This document shows positions 1 to 10,746 of a stretch of DNA of 64,000 nucleotides, piece after piece. How positions within the stretch are numbered: the first letter of the stretch is position 1; the number at the start of each line of letters is the position of its first letter. The translations under genes were made by a program, and so were the position numbers. The notes below the pieces were generated by a model. It saw only the letters and a list, made by a program, of their open reading frames with translations, was not told where the DNA came from and did not search any database. The DNA is from Sequoia sempervirens (Eukaryota > Streptophyta > Pinopsida > Cupressales > Cupressaceae): the NCBI GenBank assembly GCA_007258455.2, contig VDFB02254991.1:186001-250000 (forward strand), given 5' to 3'.

Positions 1-340
1 GGGGAATAAAGCCATGTGCTTTTTCTTATTGGTGGAAGTGTGTGAGGATAATTCTAATTAATAATTAGGCTTATTTATTTTCATGTGACCTTTATGAGGT
101 GGCACACAAAAGTTGTAGAAATGTGCTCTAATTCTTAATCAAGATTAAGGAAGGTTAATTAAATAAACACATTTAGGGTATTTTGTTTATTTAATTATTT
201 AGAAGAATATGAATTAGAAGAATTAAAAGGAAAGTGAAAAATATAAATAAAGTAAGACCTTATTTATATGTAGTTGAAGCATTAATAAAATAGGTTGTAT
301 TTAATTAATTGAATATGATGACCATTTTCAGGTGCATACA
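1..340 (-). repeat. Tat-1 3' LTR, partial
   Basis: On the minus strand it begins TGTATGCACC at 340 and runs off the left edge. It aligns along its whole length with the ends of the LTRs at 26010-26364 and 52728-53067. It directly follows the polypurine tract. Confidence 0.85.
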
Positions 341-355
341 TTTTTCCCCTCTTTG
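341..355 (-). other. Polypurine tract of Tat-1
   Basis: The minus strand reads CAAAGAGGGGAAAAA immediately before the LTR start TGTATG. This is the expected plus-strand priming site, and it fixes the element's orientation as minus. An identical tract sits at 53068-53082 in Tat-2. Confidence 0.8.
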
Positions 356-811
356 AAGTGATGTGTTTACACGTTACTTCAAAGAAGATTTTGATGTCGA
401 TGCTCAGATGATGAGAGATTTCGATGCCCCAGACAATGCAAGATTTCAATGCCCCAGGCTTTGAATTTCAGGTATTGATGGATATTATGCCCCCTCGAGA
501 GATAAATCGGTGAATATAAGCATGTGAAAATGAAGTGTTGAATGATGTGTTAAGTGTTGTGATGATGCGATGATGATCCAATGTCGATTCAGTGAAGGTT
601 TGATGTTGGGGACAATTTATCTCTCAAAATTGAGTTGCAAGCTCTTTCTTTGAATAGTGTTGATTAATTACCCCTCCTTTTTGGTAAAAATGGGAAATAA
701 ATCCCACCATAATTCCCTCCATTTTACCCCTAAAAGGTGAAAATGGTAAAATGGGATTCATTTTTACATTTTGAGTTTGGAGAAGTTGAAGATTGGAGAG
801 CTTAGAGGAAG
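356..811. other. Tat-1 3' untranslated region, non-coding
   Basis: This stretch lies between the polypurine tract and the putative first exon of the antisense gene. It contains short direct repeats such as GATGCCCCAGAC and GATGATGCGATGATGATCC. Around 670-770 complementary runs (GGTAAAAATGGG with CCCTCCATTTTACC) could fold. I see no gene and no clear TATA box for the antisense transcript. Tat-2 carries the same sequence at 53083-53538. Confidence 0.6.
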
Positions 812-886
812 ATGGTGATCCCATACCACAAGCATCGTTTCGAGCATCTTCGCCAGCCTGATCAGCCTACTGCCTCTAGACCTACG
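812..886 (+). pseudogene. Putative exon 1 of the antisense PMD gene in Tat-1
   Basis: An ATG at 812 opens 25 codons beginning MVIPYHKHRFEHLRQ and ending exactly before ACG|GTACGC, a good plant 5' splice site. The downstream acceptor at 2217-2218 restores phase 0 into the PMD reading frame. Tat-2 keeps the same 25 codons and donor at 53539-53613 with only a few substitutions. The exon is antisense to the element's gag-pol. This is an inference from splice signals and conservation in two copies; cDNA would be needed to prove it. The alternative is plain untranslated sequence. Confidence 0.4.
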
Positions 887-1045
887 GTACGCTTTACGAG
901 AAACCTCTTTGTTAGTCATTTTCTTGCCTTTTAGAAGCATTTTGAACATCATAGATAGATGTTGTAGCTTATGGCATTCTATTTATGCACTTCCAGGTGA
1001 TGTTTTTGTCATTTTTGAGTGTTTTTGAGCATGTTTAAGAGTTTT

Positions 1046-1532
1046 GGCACCTTTGGGGTCCCAAATGGTGCCTCTTGTAAGCTTGAAATTCAAGTTTTCA
1101 TGTGTTTTAATAGTTTTGGAGCCTTTTGGGTCCCAAATGGCACCTCTTGCAAGGTTGAAATTGATGTTTTTGAGTCTTTTGAGAGTTTTGGCACCTTTGG
1201 GGTCCAAATGGCACCTCTTGCAAGGGTGAAAATGCATGTTTTGGGTGGTTTTAGAGTTTTGGCACCTTTGGGGTCCCAAGTGGCACCTCTTGCAAGCTTG
1301 GAATTCAATTTTTTGGCCTCCAACACTGTTTTGGTGCCTTTGGTGTCCCAAGTGGCGCCTCTTGCAAGCTTGAAAATGGAGGTTTTTGGAGTTAAAATCT
1401 ATTTTGGCACCTTTGGGATCCCAAGTGGTGCCTCTTGCAAGCTTGGAAAACATGTTTTTGAGATGCAAACTTTGTTTTGGTGCCTTTGGGGTCCTAAATG
1501 GCACCTCTTGTTGCCTTGGAAAGTTTTCATCT
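1046..1532. repeat. 72-bp tandem array, 7 units (Tat-1)
   Basis: Units begin at 1046, 1118, 1190, 1261, 1333, 1406 and 1479 (71-73 bp each). Each unit has arms GGCACCTTTGGG and CCCAAATGGTGCC around a GT, so every unit can form a hairpin with a one-base bulge. The tail CTCTTGCAAGCTTG is conserved. Because 72 is a multiple of three, several frames stay open on both strands, which makes false ORFs. Confidence 0.85.
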
Positions 1533-1722
1533 TTGTTGATTTGAGGTGGTTTAGCTTCCTGTTTGACCCATTTTGTAGGGTGTGAATGCGGAAAGCCCTC
1601 AGGGTGATGTTCACAAGATGTCCTTAAAGCCTAGGAGTCTTCATTTTTTCATGTTTTGGATTGATTTCAATCAGATTGTGGTATGTGTAGTGTTTGATTG
1701 ATGTTTTGTGTGATGATTTGAT

Positions 1723-2070
1723 CTCATGATAGGTGAGAATCAAAAGATAGAACCAATGTTGTATTGTCCTCATGATAGGCGAGGAACGATAATAGGATTG
1801 ATAGCATATCGTCCTCATGATAGGTGAGGAATGATGGTAGGATTGATAGCATATTGTCCTCATGATAGGCCAGGAATGATGGTAGGATTGATAACAAATA
1901 GTCCTCATGATAGGAAAGGAATGATGGTTTGATTGATAGCATATCGTCCTCATGATAGGCGAGGAACAATGGGTTGATTGATAACAGATCGTCCTCATGA
2001 TAGGCGAGGAACGATGGGTTGATTGATAGCAGATTGTCCTCATGATAGGCAAGGAATGATGGGTTGATTG
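1723..2070. repeat. 45-bp tandem array, 8 units (Tat-1)
   Basis: CTCATGAT recurs at 1723, 1769, 1814, 1859, 1904, 1949, 1994 and 2039, a strict 45-bp period after the first step of 46. Each unit contains TCCTC and GAGGA arms around ATGATAGGC. In several units the pairing extends to ATCGTCCTC with GAGGAACGAT, again with one bulged base. It is unrelated in sequence to the 72-bp array. Confidence 0.85.
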
Positions 2071-2218
2071 AATGAGATGTTGATTGTTCTGATTGAACCT
2101 GATTTGATTAACTGCACATTACCTTGAATAATTGATATTCTTGATTGAACATGACATTGATTGACTGATAATCTTGATTGAACATGAAATTGATCGACTA
2201 ATTTGTGTTCATGATTAG

Positions 2219-3575
2219 GGAGATGGAGATGTACTCCAGTCTCGGGAGCAATTCCCAAAGACCTGGAACATGGTCCGTCGGTTGTCCTCAGCCGACTTAG
2301 AGATTATCTCCCATTATGGGTTGACTTATCTATTAGATATTCCACAATATAGAATCAACAGAGGTTTATTGACAACATTGGCAGAGAAATGGCACAGTGA
2401 TCATAACACATTTCATTTACTGATTGGAGAGATGACTGTGACTCCTGAGGATGTCTATCGTATTCTACAAATCCCAGTGATGGGAGAGATAGTAGTGTAC
2501 AATAAGATAGAGCAGGGTGGGACAACTACATTGCAGAGATTATGTCGAGATGATCATGTTACGGGGCGATGGATCCCTTGGACAGAGATGATTAGCAAGT
2601 ATGCTCCTTTTCCATGTGTGCTTTCTGAATTCATTAGTGGATTCCTTTGTCTTGATCGTAGGTCAAAGGGATTTTCAGCAGGTTGGGGTCGTCTGCTATC
2701 GTGGATGACACTTGATGGTACGAGGTATTCCTGGGGCTCATGTATGTTAGCCCGCTTATATCGAGATTTGCACAAGGTTGTCTATTACAGGGCGGTGAGC
2801 CTATCATGTGGTGTCACATTACTGTAGACCTGGGCATGGGAGCATATAGCCATCACTTGGCCCATGGGAGAGAGACATTGACCACCAGGGAGACCCTATG
2901 TTTTCAGTTATACTGGTCCACATGTCTAGCATAAGCTGGGCAAGGTTTCCTATTGGAGGCGTGTGCTGGATTATCTAATTGGGCGGACACATGTGCTTGA
3001 GTGCTACTTGTATCTGCGAGTATGTCGATAGTTTGGACGAGTTCAGGGGATACCCTTGGGAGTTTCCCATTATGCATGACGATGGAAAGATGTGTTAGAG
3101 TGGGGCCCCTATGTATCATATGAGGTAGGTTGCACAGAGTATTATACCTTGACCCCTGGCTTATGGGATTATGTTTTGTATATTATAGATGTCGAGATGA
3201 ATGAGGATTATTCAAATTTCTTCCACACGCATCCCTTTCCTATATTTACTCATCCAGAGGAGTCAGTACTACCAGTTGATGGAGAGGGAGGAGATGACAA
3301 GGGTGGTGATGATGGTGGGGAGGGTGCTTGTAGAGGTGATGATGGTTGTGCAGAGGGCGGTTGTAGAGGTGATGGTGGTGTAGATGACAGCCATCCATTA
3401 GATTTTTCAGTTCTGAGGCGCAGGAGGAGCATCACTATAGCTCAGGCAGTGCTTCCCAGGATTCAGATTGGGATTTCCCTCACATCAGTAGTCAGCATAG
3501 ATAGCAGCTTTCTAGGAAGAGGTTCAGTCATTTCAAAGTGAGATAGCACAGGCTCGAGCACAGATTGTTTCCCTT
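2219..3575 (+). pseudogene. Plant mobile domain (PMD) protein, main exon, 5' part; antisense ORF of Tat-1
   Basis: The frame opens at the acceptor (2219) and runs through the ATG at 2270 to a TAG at 2825. The protein matches the PMD / 'phosphatase 7 long form-like' family: RINRGLLTTLAEKWHSDHN, then TFHLLIGEMTVTPEDVYRIL, a leucine-rich start and a WGPYVSYEVG block near 3100. A Gly/Asp-rich linker follows (3270-3390). The TAG at 2825, other stops and frameshifts break it; Tat-2 shares the TAG at 55553, so it predates the duplication. The end reads into the Athila insertion at 3575. PMD proteins occur both as host genes and inside transposable elements, and extra antisense ORFs between pol and the 3' LTR are known in the Tat group. 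Its role in the element is unknown. Confidence 0.75.
3571..3575. repeat. Target-site duplication CCCTT, left copy (Athila-1)
   Basis: CCCTT directly precedes the 5' LTR start and recurs at 11940-11944 directly after the 3' LTR end. Five bases is the normal gypsy length. Confidence 0.9.
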
Positions 3576-4768
3576 TGATGAGCCTTAAATATGCTCATAG
3601 TTTGAAACTTTGATACTCTTACTTTTATTATTAATAGTTGTTTAAATTTGTTGATTAAAGACTTTTCGGGTAGTATCCTGTAGCAATGAATTCTATATTC
3701 CTGCAGCTTGATAACTTCATTAATTACCTTTTTGACCGCCCGCATAGCTGATGTATGCTTATGATTTTGGATAATGGAATAGGATTAACATGTGATTAAT
3801 GAATAGATGATGTGTCACTTGTGTGTATGCTTTCCTTCGCCTCTGTTATTTATTGCAGGATTGTTGGAGGGAGCTGAAGCTGATCAAATGCAAGAATCTT
3901 GACTTTGTTGAAGAAGTCATTTCAGTAATAACTTTTTGACCGAATCTTTGGGAAGATGCTTAAACGGTCCTTTAATTTAGGGAGTGTGTAATGCTATATT
4001 TTCTCTGGGTCACATCGAGCAGATAGACTTTCATTTATGAATATCTATTCTGCGGATTCATAATGCATTTATGATCACGACTTCCTCTATTAATTAGTTA
4101 GTTGTCTTTTTCATTTAAATAACCATTCCTCCTGCGTGAGTGAACGAGGATGAAATAGTATGTGTTAGAATTAAGTTGAACAAGTAATAAAGTTCTATGT
4201 TAAGTTTTATTTTCAAAATAGAGTAATCGATGTATCCTGGTTCTGAATATGAATAAAAATCGATGAAACTTTGAGTCAACTTCTTGTGTAATCTAGTTGA
4301 TGCTTGTTAAGGGGGCCCACTTAGTAAGTATTTTGTAGCAAATTGTTGTAGTTAACTATTCATTTCATGTCGATTACTAGTTAGAATCTATTTCTATAGA
4401 TTTCAACGCAAACTCAACTTTGTATTGTTCCTATAGCATCGGGAATCCATCCCTGTGTCTGTTCCTACAGCATAAAGCTAGTTCACAGTTTGTCCTTTAA
4501 TAATAGCTGTTATGATTTTTGTTTTAGCTGAGTTATATTTAAGTTAGAAAAGCTTTACGTTGTATTACTGTTAAGCATTTATTTTCTATAGATGGTGAAT
4601 GGAAACTAGTTCTTAGTGCACATACCGTGCTGCTCCATTTCAAGTATACGTACCCTGGTTTGATAAAGTAAATGAACGACCATGAAAAGATGTTAGTCGC
4701 CTGTTGGAATGTCCAATTCTCAGGTTTAGTTCTACTGTGACTTTTATATCCTTTTGTGGGCGTGACCA
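3576..4768 (+). repeat. Athila-1 5' LTR
   Basis: 1193 bp, TG...CA. It carries CTCTGGG at 4003-4009 and CATCGAGC at 4013-4020, variants shared with the Athila-2 5' LTR but not with either 3' LTR. Confidence 0.93.
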
Positions 4769-4772
4769 TTTT

Positions 4773-4791
4773 TGGCGCCATTGTTGGGGAT
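4773..4791 (+). other. Degenerate primer-binding site of Athila-1 (tRNA-Asp type)
   Basis: TGGCGCCATTGTTGGGGAT lies four bases after the LTR. It differs from the complement of the plant tRNA-Asp 3' end at three positions, all transitions. The Athila-2 site at 57518 has only one mismatch. Confidence 0.7.
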
Positions 4792-4890
4792 GGTGTCAAT
4801 CTAAGAACCTACTATAGTCATTGTTAGCAGTAGTTTAGTCAGTTGTTTAAGTATTTTCAAGTTCTTTTCAAATACCATTTATTTTATTGC

Positions 4891-6590
4891 ATGCATAGAA
4901 GAAGAAGAGACACGCTGGGAAGGTTCCTCCCTAAAAACTTGTTTGTTGAACTACTATTTAACCCAGCTGACGAAGAACCTGAGGAAAATTCATTTGCTCT
5001 AATATTCCAGCACGCAAATATGGAAAATAATCCACCTAATCCACCTCCTACTTTTGAGTTTCCCATTGTTCCCCAGTGAGATACTGACAACCTTAAAAAT
5101 ATTCCTTCTTCATTACTTCCCAAATTATACGGCCTAGTTACGGAGGACCCAGAAACTTTCCTGTTTGAGTTTGATGTCCTCTGTCATAGTTATGACTACA
5201 CTTCAGATGCTCACAAATTGAAGTTGTTTCCTTCCACCTTGAAGGAGGGAGCTCTCATATGGTTCATGAGTTTAGGAAGGGGTGTTGTTGATAGTTGGGT
5301 AGCCATGTAAACAAAACTCCTTGAGAAATATAAGGAATATTGTAGGAGTGGCAGTAAGGGAGATCATATATTCAGAATTCAGTAGAAGGAGGATGAAAGT
5401 CTGGAGGATTATATTTCAAGATTCTTGTTTTCCCTGAAAAAGAATTCAGACCACACTCTCAACGAAGAATCTCAGAAACTACTTTTTCTAAGGGGAATCA
5501 GTGATATTTGTATAGACGCCCTGGACCTAATGGGAGGAGGTGATATAACCCAACTGCCTTGGGATGATATTAAGAAAATATGTCTTAATTACTCTCGAGC
5601 AAATGTGAAGAAGGGTAGAGGTCATCGACCTACAGTGGGAAAGTCTTCTTCTAGTGGAGTTTCCCAGATGGAGATAACAAATTTGTTGTCTGACTTCAAG
5701 CAAGATATCATTAACAATATGGCTACACAACTAGACACTATGCAAGCTCTGAAGAAACATGAGGCAGCTGAAGCAATCTTGGTCGAGTTATGTCCACATT
5801 GCAGGCAACAGAAACGAGACTGCAGATGCAAGATGGTTGTTTAATCTAGAAGCTAAGCAATTACCCACTGACCTTAAGCCAGTAGAAGGTGATGATGATC
5901 AAGTGTTCTACGTTGCACAAAGGAGACCATGGGCTCAGAGACAAGGTATGCCTCAAGACCCTTTGACTTTTGGTAATCCTTATTCTAGCTATAGTAACCA
6001 ATGGCAACCCTCATATGGACCACCACCACCTTGGAATACATCTCAACCAAATTGGCCTAATTATCAAACCCCTCAATGGAAATCTCCTCAAGGAGGTTGG
6101 TAGCAGCCACAAGGACAATGGACCCCACCCCAAGGTAATTGGCAACAGAGTCCTCAATGGAGAGGTTCTCAGCAATGGCAGAACCAGTCCCCTGGGTTCC
6201 TACAGCTTTCACAGCCACAACCTCAGGCCCTCATGCCACCTCCTGCAGCAACTGCCACAAATACTAGCCCTCCAAAACAAACACATATGCCTGCTCAGCC
6301 GTTGCCAAATCCCAATAATAAGCAACAGCAGCAACCACCGTAACCCACGTATTTTGCTGAAGATAACCAATATCCAACTTATGCCTTAAACATTCATGAT
6401 ATCCATTTAAGGTCTGGAACTACTCTTCCTACTCCACAACCGCATCTAATTACTGAGATGCCAGATTCTCCCCCTGAAGAACCTATTGAACCTGATGTTC
6501 CTACTGAGCATATGCCTATAACTGATACGGTTTCTAAGGAGTCTATTTTGTAAAGTTAAGACAAACCATCTTTTCCTCAGAGGTTACAAA
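4891..6590 (+). pseudogene. gag of Athila-1, broken
   Basis: The ATG at 4891 starts MHRRRRDTLGRFLPKN. A capsid-like block follows (5150-5560; SLEDYISRFLFSLKKNSDH), then a Cys-rich CPHCRQQKRDCRC stretch near 5790-5830 in place of a normal CCHC knuckle, then a Pro/Gln/Trp-rich tail (5930-6340). Breaks are TGA at 5077, TAA at 5308, TAG at 5383, a frameshift near 5836, TAG at 6101, TAA at 6341 and TAA at 6551. The stops at 5077 and 6341 are at the same codons in Athila-2. Gag would form the virus-like particle; this copy cannot. Confidence 0.75.
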
Positions 6591-6592
6591 GT

Positions 6593-7450
6593 GTGGCATC
6601 TAAAGCCATGGAAGAACCCACTTTTGAAATTCTGGATCAGCTCAAGAATGTACAAATTCAAATCCCTTTATTTCAGGCCATTAAAGATGTTCCCATTTTT
6701 GGAAAAGCCATTAAAGAGGCCTTTTTGAAGAAGCCTGGCAGCAAGAAAAAGGATCCCCAAACACTTCATGTCTTAGGGAAATTGGTTGATATAATGTTGG
6801 GAAATGTAGTCATTCCAAAGTACATTGACCCTGGAAGTCCTGTAGTACAAATACATATAAATGGCCAAATTGTAAAAAATGTTTTGATTGACCTTGGTGC
6901 TGCCATCAATGTCATGACAAAGCATACTATGGACTACTTGAACATTCTAAACATCAGGTCTACACCTATAGTCCTGCAGCTTGCAGATAGCTCCAAAGTC
7001 AAACCTGATGGAATGGTGGAAGATGTAATTGTTACTCTTGAATCTTGAGAGTATCTAGTTGATTTTACAATATTATCTGTTAAGGAAACTTTAGGAGGAT
7101 ACCTAGTTATCCTAGGTAGACCATGGTTAGCAACCGCTGATGCTTTTATAGGATGTCGTTCTGGAGATATGACTATTTATGATGGATAGTCCACAAAAAA
7201 ATTGGCTTTGTATCCGCCTGCTAGACCTCAACCATATTTGTCCCAACCTGTTTGGCCAGATGTGGGGGAAGAAACTGAAGAATCTAATTCGTTGGTTCAA
7301 TTAATGATGCTTCAAACTGATCCATTCTCACAACTTCAGAATGAAGATGCCTTGCTTTTTCAAATTCTATAGTCTAACTCTGATACGGGTAGTTCATTTG
7401 ATCCAAATAGCAGTCATCTACAATGTTTCCTGCAGCAACTAAATTTTGAG
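6593..7450 (+). pseudogene. Retropepsin-type protease region of Athila-1
   Basis: The reading frame covers the aspartic protease domain: VLIDLGAAINVMTKHTM at about 6880-6930 gives a D-L-G active site in place of D-T/S-G, as is common in Athila elements. The flap/second lobe PFILGRPW-type block follows near 7100-7125 (LVILGRPW here). A TGA at 7046 and a TAG at 7369 interrupt it. The protease would cleave the Gag-Pol precursor. It lies between gag and RT in the same ancestral frame. Confidence 0.75.
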
Positions 7451-7453
7451 AGT

Positions 7454-9003
7454 TTGCTACCTAAATTTCTTGCAATTCTTCATAACTTGCTTCCACAAGA
7501 GGTACAAACATCACCTGTAGATTCTATGAGTGATCTCACAAAGCAGATAGAATTGTCTCTAGGTCACTATTTGAATATCAATAGCAAGCTATCACAATCT
7601 CAACAAGCTGTCCTATTTAAAATGCTACAAGATCAGCAAAAAACTTTTGCATGGGAATATGGGGACATGCAAGGAATATATCCTCGAATTTGTACTCATA
7701 GGATCTATATCAAAGAAGAATGTTTACCAGTTAGGCAGCCTCAAAGAAGAATAAATCTAGCACTTAGACAAATAGTTAAGAATGAGCTTCAAAAGTTGCT
7801 TGATGCTGGTTTTATTTATCCAATTTCTGATAGTCAGTGGGTCTCTCCGTTAGTTATTGTCCCTAAGAAAGGTGGAAAATGGAGAGTGTGTGTAGATTAC
7901 AGAGAGTTGAACACTGCCACTAAAAAAGATCACTTTCCATTACCCTTTGTAGACCAAGTGTTAGACTCATTGTCTGGTAAAAGATATTTTTCCTTCTTGG
8001 ATGGCTATAGTGGGTACAATCAGATAAAAAATGCCCCTGAAGATCAAGATAAGACCACTTTTACCTGTCCATGGGGGACATTTGCTTATTCAGTCTTGCC
8101 TTTTGGTCTATGCAATGCGCCAGCAACATTTCAGAGAGCAGTAATTAGTATTTTTGCTGATATATCTCAGGATTGTATGGAAATTTATATGGATGAATTC
8201 ACTACCTATAGAGTTACATTTGAAGAATCACTGGTGAATTTAGAAAAAATATTGAAAAGGTGAAGAGAGAAAAATTTGTCTTTAAACAGTGAAAAGTGCT
8301 TCCTAATGATGGAAGAAGGTATTGTTCTAGACCATCATATTTCCAAGAATGGAATTCAGGTTGACCCTGCTAAAATTGAAGTTATTCTGAATCTACAAAC
8401 TCCTGCAAAACAAAAGAATGTCATAAGCTTCCTTGGCCATGCAGGGTATTATAAAAGGTTTATAAAAGATTTCAGCAAAATTTTTAGTCCACTATATGCC
8501 TTATTAACTAAAGAGTCTCAATTTGATTGGACAGAGGCTTGTGAAAAATCTTTCCTGCAACTAAAGGACTTGCTTACTAAAGCCCCTATTCTTCAAGGTC
8601 CAAAATGGACTTTACCTTTTCATATATATGTTGATGCTTCTGATTTTGGTATAGGGGTAGTCTTAAACCAAAAAGAAAATTCAATTGAGCATGCGATCTA
8701 TTTTATCAGCAAAAACCTTCAAGGTCCTGAGCTAAACTAAACTATTACAGAAAAGGAGTTGCTAGCAGTAGTGTATGCTTTGAATAAATTTAGGCATTAT
8801 GTCACAGGTTATCAGATATTTGTTCACACTGACCATGCAGCAATCAGGTATCTGATGAACAAGCCTGCCATTTCTGGTAGGTTGGCAAGATGGCTCCTGT
8901 TGTTACAAGAATTTGACATTACAATCATTGATAAACCAAGAAGAGCTAATGTTGTAGCTGATTTTTTATCAAGGTTTCAAATAACTGCACCTGCTGAACA
9001 TGA
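7454..9003 (+). pseudogene. Reverse transcriptase and RNase H of Athila-1
   Basis: RT motifs in order are WVSPLVIVPKKGGKWRVC (7840), DYRELNTATKKDHFPLP, FLDGYSGYNQI (7995), CPWGTFAYSVLPFGLCNAPATF (8070) and the active site YMDEF at about 8185. The second catalytic Asp has become Glu; Athila-2 keeps YMDDF. RNase H follows, with FHIYVDASDFGIG (8620) and HTDHAAIRYLM (8825). Stops occur at 8261 and 8738. These domains would copy the RNA genome and remove the template. The Asp-to-Glu change alone should cripple the enzyme. Confidence 0.85.
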
Positions 9004-10396
9004 AGTCATTGATGATAGGTTCCCTGATGAACACCTATTTTCCATTGCTGCACATACTCCATGGTATGCAGACATTGCCAATTATCTTGCAGTAAGCAGA
9101 ATACCAGCTAACTTTTCCCCAAAAGAAAAGAAATTGTTAATAGAGAAAAGTTTTAACTTTTCATGGATTGCAAATTGTCTGTTTTATACTTGACCTGATC
9201 AAGTTATGCGAAGATGTGTAAGGGAAGATGAGACTTATGATATCTTGCATGCTTGCCATGATGAACCATGTGGAGGACGTTTTGCAGCCAAGAGAATATC
9301 AATGAAGGTTCTTACAACAGGATACTATTGGCCAACATTACATAAGGATGTTGTAGCTTATACAAGAAAATGTGACTGATGCCAATGTATGGGAAGACCA
9401 ACCAAGTCAGATGAAATGCCACTGTACCCACAGGTAATTGTCACCCCCTTTGATAAATGGGGAATGGATTTTTTTGGACCAATTGATCCACCATCAAATG
9501 GCAAGTCATACATTTTGGTTTGCATAGATTATGTAACAAAATGGGTTGAAGTAAAGACAATGACTCATGCTCGTGATAATAAGGTTGCTGAATTTCTGTA
9601 TGAGCAAATTTTCACTAGATTTGGAGTTCCCAGAGAGCTGGTAACTGATCAGGGAGCCCAATTCACATCTAATTTGATCACTGCACTAATGAATGACTAT
9701 AAAATCAAACATAGGAAGTCCAACCCCTATCACCCTCAAGTCAATGGTCAGGCGAAGGTTACAAATAGGGAAATTGAGGCGATCCTAACAAAGACAGTGC
9801 AGCTCCATAGGAAAGATTGGAGCAGTAGACTTCCTGAAGCAGTCTGGGCCTACAGAACTGCATGGAAGACAACAACTGGGTTTACACCTTTTGAACTGCT
9901 TTATGGGAAAATGACTATGTTGCCCATTGAATTTGAGCATAAAACTTTGAGGACAACTCTTGAACTCAATATAGAAATTTCTGAAGCACAGAAGGAACAT
10001 CTCCTGTAGCTGAATGCCTTGAACGAAATGCGAAAAGCTGCCCTGCAGCATACAGAAGCTTTCCAATAGCAAAGGAAGAAATGGCACGATCGACACATCA
10101 AAACCAAGCAATTCTCTGCTGGTGATTGGGCTCTGCTATATGATTCCAGATATCAAGAAAACCAAGGTAAGCTCACAACACGCTGGCTTGGTCCCTATGA
10201 AGTTGAGAATCTGTTTGACAATGGATCAGTACAGCTGGCCACAATTGATCCAACCCGTTTCAAATTGCTGGTTAATGGACACCGACTATGGTTATATCAT
10301 AAGCTGACATCAAAGGAGGAGTTCTTGAAGAAGTTTGTATCGACTGATCTTCCTGCAGCAAAAGAATTAGGCCTTTTTCTTGCAGCTTCTCTTTGA
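9004..10396 (+). pseudogene. Integrase of Athila-1
   Basis: The N-terminal zinc site is damaged: the second His is Arg (CGGRF, near 9275) and a TGA at 9378 lies inside the C-x2-C pair. The core shows WGMDFFGPID (9460) and LVTDQGAQFTS (9640), but the catalytic Glu is Lys (NGQAKVTNR, near 9755); Athila-2 keeps Glu. A GPY/F module (RWLGPYEVENLFDNGS, 10180) ends the protein, and no chromodomain follows. Further stops are at 9191, 10007 and 10067. The final stop is TGA 10394-10396. An intact enzyme would insert cDNA into the genome. Confidence 0.85.
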
Positions 10397-10746
10397 GCAT
10401 TGTGTTGACCGCCCATAATAAAGTTTTCCTTTTAAAGAAAACCACTTTTCTCCATTTCTTTTCATCTATCACATCATTCATTTCTTTATCTGCCACGTCA
10501 TCCATCTCGCCACTCCACCTCATTCATGCATTCAATCTTCCAGCTATCATTTCATGATACACTGTTGTCCTTTACGACATTCCCAAGAACTGCATTCAAG
10601 GTACGCGAAATCTTTTCATTATCGCATAATTTATTCTTTCTATTTATTCATTAATTGTAACGTGTACATCAGCCGTAATTGCATGCTTTAATCCTATCAC
10701 CTTGCACATGTGAGGACACATGTCGAATGCTAAGTAGGGGGCAGAA
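10397..10746 (+). other. Athila-1 3' UTR with polypurine tract
   Basis: A short non-coding stretch ending AAGTAGGGGGCAGAA just before the 3' LTR, the expected polypurine tract. No env-like ORF is present. Confidence 0.65.

Larger units (their letters stand above)
887..2218 (+). other. Putative intron of the antisense PMD gene, carrying both tandem arrays
   Basis: GT at 887-888 and AG at 2217-2218, with a branch-like GACTAAT followed by a T-rich stretch (TTTGTGTTC) just upstream of the acceptor. The intron is about 1332 bp, and the Tat-2 counterpart is 53614-54946 (1333 bp). It holds the 72-bp array, the 45-bp array and, at 2070-2200, a weaker repeat around CTTGATTGAACATGA. Length and both splice signals are conserved between the copies. 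It is predicted from sequence only. Confidence 0.4.

Noticed and set aside
983..1585. Long open frames on both strands, up to 188 aa
   Set aside because: They are products of the 72-bp array: the period is a multiple of three, so frames stay open. The repeated peptides have no independent support.
1624..2052. 142-aa minus-strand frame of repeated 15-residue units
   Set aside because: A direct consequence of the 45-bp tandem array.
1723..2070. Regularly spaced repeats that might suggest a CRISPR array
   Set aside because: The units are contiguous tandem repeats without unique spacers, in a plant retrotransposon.
10397..10746. Possible env-like ORF after Athila integrase
   Set aside because: Only about 350 bp are available and no long frame exists, so this Athila family lacks env here.
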